A stretch of 64,000 nt of DNA, from positions 124,001 to 188,000 of the forward strand of contig JANRLL010000016.1 of the NCBI GenBank assembly GCA_033762715.1, in the 5' to 3' direction. The translations under genes were made by a program, and so were the position numbers. The DNA comes from JANRLL01 sp033762715 (lineage in GTDB: Bacteria > Pseudomonadota > Alphaproteobacteria > Rickettsiales > SXRF01). The notes under the pieces are model-generated. The model saw nothing but the letters and a program-made list of their open reading frames with translations, was not told where the DNA came from and did no database searches. Of the stretch, positions 42,514 to 50,574 are shown one piece after another; the stretch's first letter is position 1, and the number at the start of each line of letters is the position of its first letter.

Positions 42514-43380
42514 ATGGCTCGCGTTGCGTATGTGAATGGTCAATATGTAATGCACCAGGATGCGGTGGTGCATGTGGAAGACCGCGGTTATCAGTTCGCC
42601 GATGGCATCTATGAATATATGGCGTTTTATAACCACACGCTGCTCGATGGCGATTTGCATTTAGCGCGTCTGGAGCGCAGCTGCAAAGCCTTGCATATTG
42701 CCATGCCCATGTCGGTCAAAGCGATGGAGCTGGTCATTCGTGAGTTGATTGAGCGCAATGGCCGCACGCAAGGCGGCATTTATATTCAGGTGTCGCGTGG
42801 TGTGGCGCGGCGCGATCACCCGTTTCCTAAAGACACCAAACCGGCTCTGGTGATGACGGTGTGCGCAGCGAAACTGCCCAAAGCCACTGAGATCAATGAC
42901 GGGGTGAAAGTCATCACCCAGCCTGATATTCGCTGGCTGCGCCGCGATATTAAATCGGTATCGTTGCTGGCAAACGTGCTGGCCAAGCAAGAAGCCTCCA
43001 AGCGCCATACGCGCGAAGCCTGGCTGGTGGAATCGGATGGCACCATCAGCGAAGGTTCGGTGTCGAACTCTTATATCATCAATCAAAAAGGCGAACTGGT
43101 GACACATAATGCCAATGAGCATATTCTAGGCGGCATTACCCGCGAAGTGGTGTTGCGCTTGGCGCGCAAAGCCGGCATTGCCGTCGATGAGCGCCCATAT
43201 AATATGGTGGAAGTGAAATCCGCTGCCGAAGCCTTCCTGACCTCGACCAGCGCCAATGTGCTGCCGGTGGTGCAGGTCGATGACATCACCATTGGCGATG
43301 GCAAAGTAGGTCCGATTACGCGCAAATTGCAGACGCTCTATAACGAGCATATTTTCAAGCAGACAGGCTGGGCCGCGTGA
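42514..43380 (+). CDS. dat: D-amino acid aminotransferase (D-alanine type)
   Basis: A 288-residue fold-type IV PLP enzyme of the DAAT/BCAT group. Signatures are YVNGQYVMHQDAVVHVEDRG, QFADGIYEYMAFYN, the PLP lysine in RRDIKSVSLLANVLAKQEA, ESDGTISEGSVSN and GGITREVVLRLA. These match D-alanine aminotransferase more closely than branched-chain enzymes, and it would supply D-alanine and D-glutamate for peptidoglycan. It starts directly after the GT-SDR stop and overlaps the HAD gene as GTGA. Confidence 0.9.
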   Translation: MARVAYVNGQYVMHQDAVVHVEDRGYQFADGIYEYMAFYNHTLLDGDLHLARLERSCKALHIAMPMSVKAMELVIRELIERNGRTQGGIYIQVSRGVARRDHPFPKDTKPALVMTVCAAKLPKATEINDGVKVITQPDIRWLRRDIKSVSLLANVLAKQEASKRHTREAWLVESDGTISEGSVSNSYIINQKGELVTHNANEHILGGITREVVLRLARKAGIAVDERPYNMVEVKSAAEAFLTSTSANVLPVVQVDDITIGDGKVGPITRKLQTLYNEHIFKQTGWAA

Positions 43381-44045
43381 CGCGCGCACTGCCTACGCCA
43401 GAGGCGATTATCTTCGATTGGGATAATACGCTGGTCAACACCTGGCCGATTATCCATGCTGCGCTGGAAGCAACCTTCATCGAGATGGGCCTTACGCCTT
43501 GGAGCTTTGATGAAACACGCAACCGCGTGCGCAAATCGATGCGCGATTCCTTTCCCGAAATTTTTGGCGCGGATTGGGAAAAGGCCGGTGTGATTTACCA
43601 AACCCATTACCGCAAGCAACATCTTGTCAATTTAGAGCCGTTGCCGAAAGCGCAAGCGCTGCTGGAGCATATCAAGGCGCGTAAGCTGCATTGTGTGGTG
43701 GTGAGCAATAAAAAAGGCCCAAACTTGCGCCAAGAGATTGCGCATCTGGGCTGGGAAGGCTACTTTGAAACCGCCGTGGGTGCGGATGACGCCGCGCGTG
43801 ATAAGCCTTTTTGTGAGCCAGTGCTGATGGCTTTTGATAAAAGCCACATCAAGCCAGGGCCGCATGTATGGTTTATTGGCGATTCGGATATTGATTTGGA
43901 ATGCGCGTTTAATACGGGTTGCACAGCGATTTTATATGGCGAGTCGGCCAGGGAGCATCCGCAGTATACCGCTACTCATTTCTTGGGGCATGCCTATCAT
44001 TTGCATGTGCATCATCACGATGAGATTATTGCCTTGTTAGGGTAG
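43377..44045 (+). CDS. HAD-superfamily phosphatase
   Basis: A 222-residue haloacid-dehalogenase-type hydrolase close to phosphoglycolate phosphatases. Motif I is FDWDNTLVNTW, motif II the VVSNKKG area, motif III the lysine in RDKPFCEP, and motif IV GDSDIDLECA. The nucleophile and acid aspartates are both present. The GTG start overlaps the dat stop. It is the last gene of the exbB-rfb run and overlaps the convergent J-domain gene by 9 bases. The substrate is unknown. Confidence 0.88.
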   Translation: MTRALPTPEAIIFDWDNTLVNTWPIIHAALEATFIEMGLTPWSFDETRNRVRKSMRDSFPEIFGADWEKAGVIYQTHYRKQHLVNLEPLPKAQALLEHIKARKLHCVVVSNKKGPNLRQEIAHLGWEGYFETAVGADDAARDKPFCEPVLMAFDKSHIKPGPHVWFIGDSDIDLECAFNTGCTAILYGESAREHPQYTATHFLGHAYHLHVHHHDEIIALLG

Positions 44046-45458
44046 GCGCACACCATCGCTCGAATGGTCGCGATCGAGTATCGCTTTGGCCAATAACGAT
44101 ATGGATAATTTTCCTGCGCGGGAGCCTCGGCAAGCAACCAGCGTAGTGGCTTCATTAGTGAGCGTTTCGCGCATATCAGCTTTGGCCAAGTTGCAACGTT
44201 CCAAGCGTGCGTCGCGCAAATCAAGGCCGGTGCAATCGATAGTGCTGAAATCAAAATTACGAATGGTAATTGCGCCAGGATGTTGCCTGCGCACAGCATT
44301 AAACTCCGAGGGGTTCTTAAGCAGTTGATTCAATGCAGAGGATGGCAGCGTGCTTTCAGGCTTCAGCCCTTCGTCTTGCATTAAAATTTGCCTCAATACA
44401 GCAGCGGACATTATCGTGTCTTCATCGGTGGTAATATTGGCCCACTGTGTGTTTTGATCGGTGATAATGCCATTTAGGTTCGCACCGCTTAAATCCACAT
44501 TAAGCATACGTGCGCCAATCAAGGTAGCGCCTTCCCATTCGCTATGCGACGCATCGCAATTATAAAGCCGCATGCCGGTGGCTTTGGCGAGGTTGAAATG
44601 TGCATTGTCGAGTTCGCAGTCGGAGAAGGTCGCACCTTCTAAATGCGTGCTGTCAAATAGGGTATAGTTAAAGAGCGACTCAAGGAAACGCGATTTGGAA
44701 AAATTGATTTCACCTAGATTATAGCCGCTGAAATTATCACGTTGGAACTCTTGTTCCGACAGATCAATGGCCTCGTTTTGTTTGTCTCGCCAATTATGAA
44801 ATTTCTGCCGGTCGCCCATCATGCGCATAATGGTTGCTTTAGGAAGTGACGGCGGTTTCGCTTTTACCACTTCCAGCGCCGTGCTGGGCTCAGGCGCAGC
44901 CGCGCTATAAACGGGCTTTGCTGGCGCAGAGAAAGGGCCAACCAATGGCACCGAATTGGTGGAGCTTTGCATATTCTCGCGCGCACGTTCTTCAGCCCGT
45001 TTTGCCGCGCGAATTTTGTCGGCTTCCACATTAGCCTTGCCTTGCTCTTCGCGCATCTCCTTATCAGCCCTGAATTCATCGTAGCGCTTGAAGAGAGCTG
45101 GGAATTTGGTGCTGTAATCTTTGCTGTGAATGCTGCGCTGATTGCGCTTGGTCAGTGCGGTGTCATACAGCGCGCGTTTTTCTGGGTTGCTTAATGCTTC
45201 ATAGGCTTCTTTGATGCATTGAAATAATTCTTTGAGATCGTCGGCCTTGTCGGGATTTTTATCGGGATGAAATACTTTCATCAAGTTGCGATAGGCTTTT
45301 TTAATCTGATCGGCATCGGCATTGCGCGGCAGTTCCAACGCAGCATAATAATCGGGCACGGATTGTGTTTGTGTCGTGGGAGTCGCTTCTTTAGGCGGCA
45401 TTTTTTTGCGCCAGTCGAAACCTTTTGATGCTGGGGGAGGGTTTTGTCTAGGGGCCAT
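44037..45458 (-). CDS. J-domain protein with pentapeptide repeats
   Basis: A 473-residue protein. Residues about 35-100 form a DnaJ domain with the HPD motif (KVFHPDKNPDKADD), expected to stimulate an Hsp70. Residues about 110-180 are a charged helix. From about 230 onward, the sequence runs in pentapeptide-like repeats A(D/N)LxX: FSGYNLGEINFSKSRF, LEGATFSDCELDNAHF, LIGARMLNVDLSGANL, with a second block near residues 400-450. It has no Cys4 zinc domain of classical DnaJ. It could bring Hsp70 to a specific client. Monocistronic. Confidence 0.88.
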   Translation of the reverse strand: MAPRQNPPPASKGFDWRKKMPPKEATPTTQTQSVPDYYAALELPRNADADQIKKAYRNLMKVFHPDKNPDKADDLKELFQCIKEAYEALSNPEKRALYDTALTKRNQRSIHSKDYSTKFPALFKRYDEFRADKEMREEQGKANVEADKIRAAKRAEERARENMQSSTNSVPLVGPFSAPAKPVYSAAAPEPSTALEVVKAKPPSLPKATIMRMMGDRQKFHNWRDKQNEAIDLSEQEFQRDNFSGYNLGEINFSKSRFLESLFNYTLFDSTHLEGATFSDCELDNAHFNLAKATGMRLYNCDASHSEWEGATLIGARMLNVDLSGANLNGIITDQNTQWANITTDEDTIMSAAVLRQILMQDEGLKPESTLPSSALNQLLKNPSEFNAVRRQHPGAITIRNFDFSTIDCTGLDLRDARLERCNLAKADMRETLTNEATTLVACRGSRAGKLSISLLAKAILDRDHSSDGVRLP

Positions 45459-45539
45459 AGCTCGTCATTATAAGGAGCTTTACTCTACCCTTTTTCGGCC
45501 AAAATGTAAATATTCTTTAATAAAAAGGACGCTGCGCAA

Positions 45540-46646
45540 TTAATGCGCTTTTTCCTGTGTAAATTGTTGTAATTGCTGCCAATTATCTTCCAAGATGATG
45601 AGTTTAAGCGTAGCTAAATCTTGGATATAATGTTTGAGAATGAGGCTTATCAGTAAGTGCTGATTGGAGATTCTCTCAATATCGTCTTCCGGTGCCATGC
45701 GGGCTGGGCTTACGAAATCGGTAAAACCCGTTCCGGCATAACGCGCGAAAGGAATACCGGCATTTTTTTCTGCTTCCATCACGGTGGTGATTAAGCAGGC
45801 GCTGGCGATGCGAGGAAATAAAGTGGCGTATGCAAGTGTTTCATTTTGGGTATCATTCGCATCGTGTGGTGCTTGCGACAGCTCATATTGCACATGGGTG
45901 ATAGCGTCCAAGTAGCGATCGAGTCCGGCGATCAGATTGCCTTTATTATTTGCAAAAATATCGGCCCATAGGCGCGAGTCTGAGTAAGAGATGCGCAAAA
46001 ATTGTGTGAGCGATTCATTTTGCGCGTGTTTGGCAAGCGTATGACGCGCAGCGTAGGACAGCAACTGCGGCAGGTGCGATACGTAGCTGTAAATCGTATC
46101 ATGCACAGAAGCAGGCATGGCTTCGACGCGCCCGCCAAGTGCTTTCCACCAGCTGGCCACGCGCGACAGCGCATCGGTTTGTTGAGGTTCTGATGGTGTG
46201 ACGATGACGCGTTTGCCATCGAACAAATCGGCGCGTCCGGCAGCAACGCCGGAATGCTCACGGCCAGCGATCGGATGCGACGGCACATATTCCACTTCGG
46301 CTGGCAGCGCGTTATGAATGATCTCCATCGCCGTTTGTTTGACCGAGAGCACATCTGTCAGCACCATGCCTTTGCGCAAGACTGGTTGTAATTGTTGCAT
46401 GACTTCTTTGAGCGCCGCAGGTGGCACGGCTAATACTACTAAATCCGCGCGTTTCGCCGCTTCTTCATGTTGCAGATAGCCACCGTCAATAAAGCCTTCT
46501 TTAATGGCGTAATCAATAGTGTCTTGCTGGATGTCGCTGGCTGAAATCACATCGGCCAAACCGCTGGCACGTAACGCGCGTGCGATGGAACTGCCGATGA
46601 GCCCAAGTCCGATGATAGCAACGTGGCTAAAGATGGGAGTGGTCAT
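45540..46646 (-). CDS. tyrA: Prephenate/arogenate dehydrogenase
   Basis: Oxidative decarboxylation of prephenate or arogenate to the tyrosine precursor. NAD motif IIGLGLIGSSIARALRASG at residues 10-28, DVLSVKQTAMEIIHNALP, SHPIAGREHSGV with the conserved catalytic His region, and HDTIYSYVSHLPQLLSYA. The 368 residues extend about 60 beyond the minimal domain. It overlaps hisC by 4 bases on the same transcript. Confidence 0.94.
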   Translation of the reverse strand: MTTPIFSHVAIIGLGLIGSSIARALRASGLADVISASDIQQDTIDYAIKEGFIDGGYLQHEEAAKRADLVVLAVPPAALKEVMQQLQPVLRKGMVLTDVLSVKQTAMEIIHNALPAEVEYVPSHPIAGREHSGVAAGRADLFDGKRVIVTPSEPQQTDALSRVASWWKALGGRVEAMPASVHDTIYSYVSHLPQLLSYAARHTLAKHAQNESLTQFLRISYSDSRLWADIFANNKGNLIAGLDRYLDAITHVQYELSQAPHDANDTQNETLAYATLFPRIASACLITTVMEAEKNAGIPFARYAGTGFTDFVSPARMAPEDDIERISNQHLLISLILKHYIQDLATLKLIILEDNWQQLQQFTQEKAH

Positions 46647-47731
46647 CTGAGGAACGAAGCCAGCGCCGCTACGACGGCTTTGTTATCTTCTTCCAGCCCG
46701 ATGCTGATGCGCAGGCAAGTGTCCAAGCCATAAGCGGCCACTTCGCGCACGATCAGACCGCGTTGTGTTAAATGGGCGCTGGCTGCAACGGCGCGTTGGG
46801 CACTGGTGAAATCCACCAGGATAAAATTGCCTACGCTTGGATGCACGGTAAAACCCAGCTTGCTGATTTCAGCGCTTAGAAATTCCAATTGCTCTTGGTT
46901 GAAGGCGCGCACGGTTTCGGTGAAGGCGACATCACGCATGGCGGCTGCGCCTGCGGCAATGCCCAGGCCTGAGACGTTGAAGGGGCTGCGCACGCGATTG
47001 AGTATATCGATAATCGATTCCGGCGCATAGGCCCAGCCGACGCGCAATGCCGAGAGACCATAAATTTTGGAGAAGGTGCGAAGCATCACGGTGTTCTCAG
47101 ACGATTCCACCAATTCGCGACCGCAGCTATAATCATCGAGCTTCACATATTCAGCGTAAGCGCCATCCACCAACAGCAGCACATGCGAAGGCAGGCCGTC
47201 ATGCAGGCGCTTGAGTTCGCTTTTGCTAATATAGCTGCCGGTCGGGTTGTTTGGATTCGCCACGCAGACGATTTTGGTGCGCGGTGTTACGGCCGCAAGC
47301 ATGGCATCGACATCGGTGCGCAGGTTTTTTTCCGCCGCAAATACGGGCGTTGCGCCGCAGCTTTGCGCATAAATTTGATACATCAAAAATCCATGCTGGC
47401 TGATTACCACCTCATCACCGGCACCGGCATAAGCATGTATCAGCAGGCCGATCAATTCATCGGAACCACAGCCGCAGACAATGCGCTCCACCGGCAGGCC
47501 ATGCACATCGGCAATCGCATCGCGCAGGTCGTGGGCGCCGCCATCGGGATAGCGGTGCAGCTGCTGCAAAGCGGTATGTACTGCTTTGACGGCTTCAGGG
47601 CTTGGGCCTAGTGGCGTTTCATTGGAAGAAAGTTTTACCACCTTCACCCCGGGCAGGCCTTTGGACTTGCCGCCGACATAAGGCTTGATGGAGAGGATAG
47701 AGGCGCTACTGACCGTTGGCTTGTTTGGCAT
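46643..47731 (-). CDS. hisC: Histidinol-phosphate aminotransferase
   Basis: A class I/II PLP aminotransferase of 362 residues. KLSSNETPLGPSPEAV at the N-terminus, the PLP lysine in RTFSKIYGLSALRVGWA and RISIGLEEDN at the C-terminus are typical of HisC. The location between chorismate mutase and tyrA suggests it also works as an aromatic aminotransferase, as proposed for such alphaproteobacterial copies. Its start lies inside the end of the chorismate mutase gene. Confidence 0.94.
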   Translation of the reverse strand: MPNKPTVSSASILSIKPYVGGKSKGLPGVKVVKLSSNETPLGPSPEAVKAVHTALQQLHRYPDGGAHDLRDAIADVHGLPVERIVCGCGSDELIGLLIHAYAGAGDEVVISQHGFLMYQIYAQSCGATPVFAAEKNLRTDVDAMLAAVTPRTKIVCVANPNNPTGSYISKSELKRLHDGLPSHVLLLVDGAYAEYVKLDDYSCGRELVESSENTVMLRTFSKIYGLSALRVGWAYAPESIIDILNRVRSPFNVSGLGIAAGAAAMRDVAFTETVRAFNQEQLEFLSAEISKLGFTVHPSVGNFILVDFTSAQRAVAASAHLTQRGLIVREVAAYGLDTCLRISIGLEEDNKAVVAALASFLR

Positions 47732-48644
47732 GGTGATTATCTTTATTGGTGTTGGATTTTAAAATCAGTGGATTGGCAAAGGCGCCCAGATACGACACGT
47801 TCAGCACATTGCTGCCCAGTTGCGAAAGCACCGTTTTAAAAGCGGCATGCTCAGCGTTAATCAGGCCGTTAACCTGCAGTAGATGATGTCTGCTGTGCGC
47901 TGTCAGGGTTGCAATTTGGATCCATTGCGCCGGCAATGAGGCCTGGCTAAACAGCGTTTGCAGCCGGTGTTGGCTGACATTGTGATCGGTCTCGAGCATA
48001 ATCAGCGAGCTATCATCACCGGTGGCTTCTGGTGTGATGCGGGCAATGGCCAGGCAGGCAGGCGCATCGTTTCGAGGCGCTTCATGATGCACAAAGGGAA
48101 TATAGGCGAAAATCTTGGGGGCATCGGCGCCGAGCTGTGTCAGCTGCGTCCACCAATGGGTGGTGTCGGTGCTTTTGAGCATGGGAATCACCCCCACCAG
48201 CGCTTTGCCATCCATCACATCGCCAATGACGCGCTTGATCTGCGATTGGCGGCTAATAGGCAGGTAATTGCCGAAATATTCACGCGCCAGCCAATAGCTG
48301 CTTTCATCGGTGCTATCGACAAAAACCGACAGGCTTAGTGCTGATTCCACTGAAATCGAGGCGCCGATAATGGTGCGCCAGATGGCAGCCGCCGCAGCGG
48401 CAGGGAAGGCGTCATTTTGCAGTTTGCCGGTAATGCGGCGTACCATTTCCGCTTCGCGTCCCGAGCGGATGGGGCAAGCGCCAGGGGCTGACTTATGCTT
48501 GGTTTGGCCCACTTGCTGCACAATGCGCGTGCGCTCCGACAGCAGCTGCACCAGCTTGTCGTCAATCTCGTCGATTTGTTTGCGCAATCCGGCAAGATCG
48601 CTGTTGCTTGTTGTGGGGTCGCTAGTCGTCATGTGGTAGTCCAT
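47706..48644 (-). CDS. Chorismate mutase with C-terminal extension
   Basis: First gene of the tyrosine/phenylalanine unit. Residues about 15-100 are an AroQ-type chorismate mutase: LRKQIDEIDDKLVQLLSERT, VGQTKHK and a helix with REAEMVRRI. The remaining 210 residues weakly resemble the prephenate dehydratase/ACT part of P-proteins (SYLGAFANPL near the end resembles the ACT-end YLGSYP), but the TRF catalytic motif of the dehydratase is not seen, so it is probably inactive or regulatory. Two start codons are possible, 48644 and 48632. The end overlaps hisC by 26 bases. Confidence 0.85.
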   Translation of the reverse strand: MDYHMTTSDPTTSNSDLAGLRKQIDEIDDKLVQLLSERTRIVQQVGQTKHKSAPGACPIRSGREAEMVRRITGKLQNDAFPAAAAAAIWRTIIGASISVESALSLSVFVDSTDESSYWLAREYFGNYLPISRQSQIKRVIGDVMDGKALVGVIPMLKSTDTTHWWTQLTQLGADAPKIFAYIPFVHHEAPRNDAPACLAIARITPEATGDDSSLIMLETDHNVSQHRLQTLFSQASLPAQWIQIATLTAHSRHHLLQVNGLINAEHAAFKTVLSQLGSNVLNVSYLGAFANPLILKSNTNKDNHHAKQANGQ

Positions 48645-48680
48645 TTAGAGTGAGGGAGGAAAACTATAGTCTACCCGCGC

Positions 48681-48713
48681 AAGCGGTTCAAGGCTCGTCT
48701 TGACCGTAGGCTT
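48681..48713. promoter_or_regulatory. Hairpin between divergent chorismate mutase and metX genes
   Basis: CGGT-T-CAAG (48684-48692) pairs with CTTG-ACCG (48699-48706) with one bulged T, and AAGC/GCTT extend it outward. It sits in the 93-base divergent control region, so it could be an operator or leader structure. It does not match a SAM riboswitch I know. Confidence 0.35.
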
Positions 48714-48737
48714 ACGTTGCCATATTGATGAATACCT

Positions 48738-49901
48738 ATGGTAAAATCTTGTTTTGGCGCTTCTTATAAGGAAATTGAGATCGGTCAGATTGTGCATCTG
48801 GCGCAAGACGCTCCCTTTACGCTCGATTCCGGCACGCAAGTTAGCAATTTTCCCGTCGCCTACCAAGCATATGGTACGCTGAATGCGAAGCGCGATAACG
48901 CGATTTTAATTTGCCATGCGCTGACCGGCGATCAATATGTCTGCGGCACCCATCCGGTTACCGGCAAACCTGGCTGGTGGGACCGCATGGTAGGCCCAGG
49001 AAAGCCCATCGATACCAACCGTTTTTTTGTTCTCTGCTCCAATATTATTGGCGGCTGCATGGGCTCACTTGGCCCTAAAGAAATCAACCCCGCAACCGGC
49101 GAACCATACGGCCTGACCTTTCCTTTTATTACTGTGGGTGACATGGTGCGTGTGCAGGCTTTGCTGCTCGATCAGTTAGGTATTGAGCGCTTATTTTGTG
49201 TGATTGGCGGCTCGATGGGCGGGATGCAGGCGCTGGAATGGGCTGTGCGTTTCCCAGATCGCGTGCAAGCAGTGGTGCCGATTGCCAGTGCCGCACGTCA
49301 GTCAGCGCAAAACATCGCCTTTCACGAAATTGGCCGTCAGGCGATTATGGCCGATCCCGATTGGTGTGAAGGCAATTATTTCAAGCAGCGTAAATATCCG
49401 GCCAAGGGCCTGGCCGTAGCGCGCATGGCAGCGCACATTACCTATTTATCCGAAGAGATGTTGCAGGAGAAATTCGGTCGCAAATTGCAAGACCGCGAAA
49501 GCTTCACCTACGGCTTTGACGCCGATTTTCGTATTGAAAGCTATCTGCGCCACCAAGGTGTCAGCTTTGTCGAGCGCTTCGATGCCAACTCCTATTTATA
49601 TCTGACACGCGCCGCCAGCTATTTCGATCTGTCGCAAGGCGGCAAACAGTCGCTGGCGGAAGTATTTGCGGGCACCAAGCTGCGCTATTGCATTGTCTCT
49701 TTTACCAGCGACTGGCTCTATTCCTCCGACGAAAGCCGCAAGCTCGTGCGCGCGCTCAATGCAGTAGCGGCCGATGTCAGCTTTGCCGAAATTGAATGCA
49801 ACCAAGGGCATGATTCCTTTTTGCTCGATGTGCCAGAATTTGATGATACCGTGCGCGGGTTCTTGGAAGGATCAGCGCAACTATTTGGAGTAGGCGCATG
49901 A
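48738..49901 (+). CDS. metX: Homoserine O-acetyltransferase
   Basis: Acetylates (or succinylates) homoserine in methionine synthesis. A 387-residue alpha/beta hydrolase with NAILICHALTGDQYV, NIIGGCMGSLGP, the nucleophile serine in GGSMGGMQALEWA (near residue 157), and the aspartate/histidine pair near TSDWLYS and QGHDSFL. The choice between acetyl and succinyl donor cannot be made by eye. Its stop overlaps metW as ATGA. Confidence 0.95.
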   Translation: MVKSCFGASYKEIEIGQIVHLAQDAPFTLDSGTQVSNFPVAYQAYGTLNAKRDNAILICHALTGDQYVCGTHPVTGKPGWWDRMVGPGKPIDTNRFFVLCSNIIGGCMGSLGPKEINPATGEPYGLTFPFITVGDMVRVQALLLDQLGIERLFCVIGGSMGGMQALEWAVRFPDRVQAVVPIASAARQSAQNIAFHEIGRQAIMADPDWCEGNYFKQRKYPAKGLAVARMAAHITYLSEEMLQEKFGRKLQDRESFTYGFDADFRIESYLRHQGVSFVERFDANSYLYLTRAASYFDLSQGGKQSLAEVFAGTKLRYCIVSFTSDWLYSSDESRKLVRALNAVAADVSFAEIECNQGHDSFLLDVPEFDDTVRGFLEGSAQLFGVGA

Positions 49902-50506
49902 GCAAAACGCTTCGTAAGGATTTGCAAGCCATTGCCGATTTAGTGCCGCCTGGTGTGACACTGCTGGACGTGGGCAGTGGCGATGGCGATTTACTGGCCT
50001 GGTTGCAACGCGAAAAGCAGGTAAAAGGGCGTGGGATCGAGCTATCGGCTGCTGGCGTTAACCGCTGCATCGCGCGCGGGCTTTCGGTTATTCAGGGTGA
50101 TGCCAATATCGATCTCGCCCATTATCCCGATCAGGCCTATGATTATGTGGTGCTAAGCCAAACGCTGCAAACGCTGCAAAACCCGAAAGAAGTGCTGGAG
50201 CAGCTGATGCGCATTGCGCGCCATGCGATTGTGTCTGTGCCTAATTTTGGCCATTGGCGCAACCGGCTCTATTTGGCGCTATTTGGCCGTATGCCAGTGA
50301 CCAAAACGCTCAGCTACCAATGGTACGATACGCCCAATATTCATTTTTGCACCATCACCGATTTTGTCATGCTCTGCGAATTGTTAGGCATTACCATCGT
50401 AAAAAGCATCCAGGTGACCGATCAAGGTACCGTCGGCTATTTCAGCAAAACCTCGTTATTTGCCAACCTGTTTGGTCAACAGGGTATTTTTATGCTCCGG
50501 CGGTAA
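49898..50506 (+). CDS. metW: MetW, methionine biosynthesis protein
   Basis: A 202-residue SAM-methyltransferase-fold protein; motif I is LLDVGSGDGDLLAWL. Family marks are VVLSQTLQTLQNP, VSVPNFGHWRNRL and SYQWYDTPNIHFCTITDF. MetW pairs with MetX in many proteobacteria and is needed for its activity. It overlaps metX by 4 bases. Confidence 0.96.
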   Translation: MSKTLRKDLQAIADLVPPGVTLLDVGSGDGDLLAWLQREKQVKGRGIELSAAGVNRCIARGLSVIQGDANIDLAHYPDQAYDYVVLSQTLQTLQNPKEVLEQLMRIARHAIVSVPNFGHWRNRLYLALFGRMPVTKTLSYQWYDTPNIHFCTITDFVMLCELLGITIVKSIQVTDQGTVGYFSKTSLFANLFGQQGIFMLRR

Positions 50507-50574
50507 AATCAACGGCTTATTAAGTATTTACTGCTAGCCTGCAGAGGCGTAGAAAGCAGTGTATTTAAAGAATT

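Noticed and set aside
48645..48737. A SAM-II riboswitch before metX
   Set aside because: The hairpin present does not show the conserved SAM-II sequence blocks, and the space is too short for other SAM riboswitch classes.
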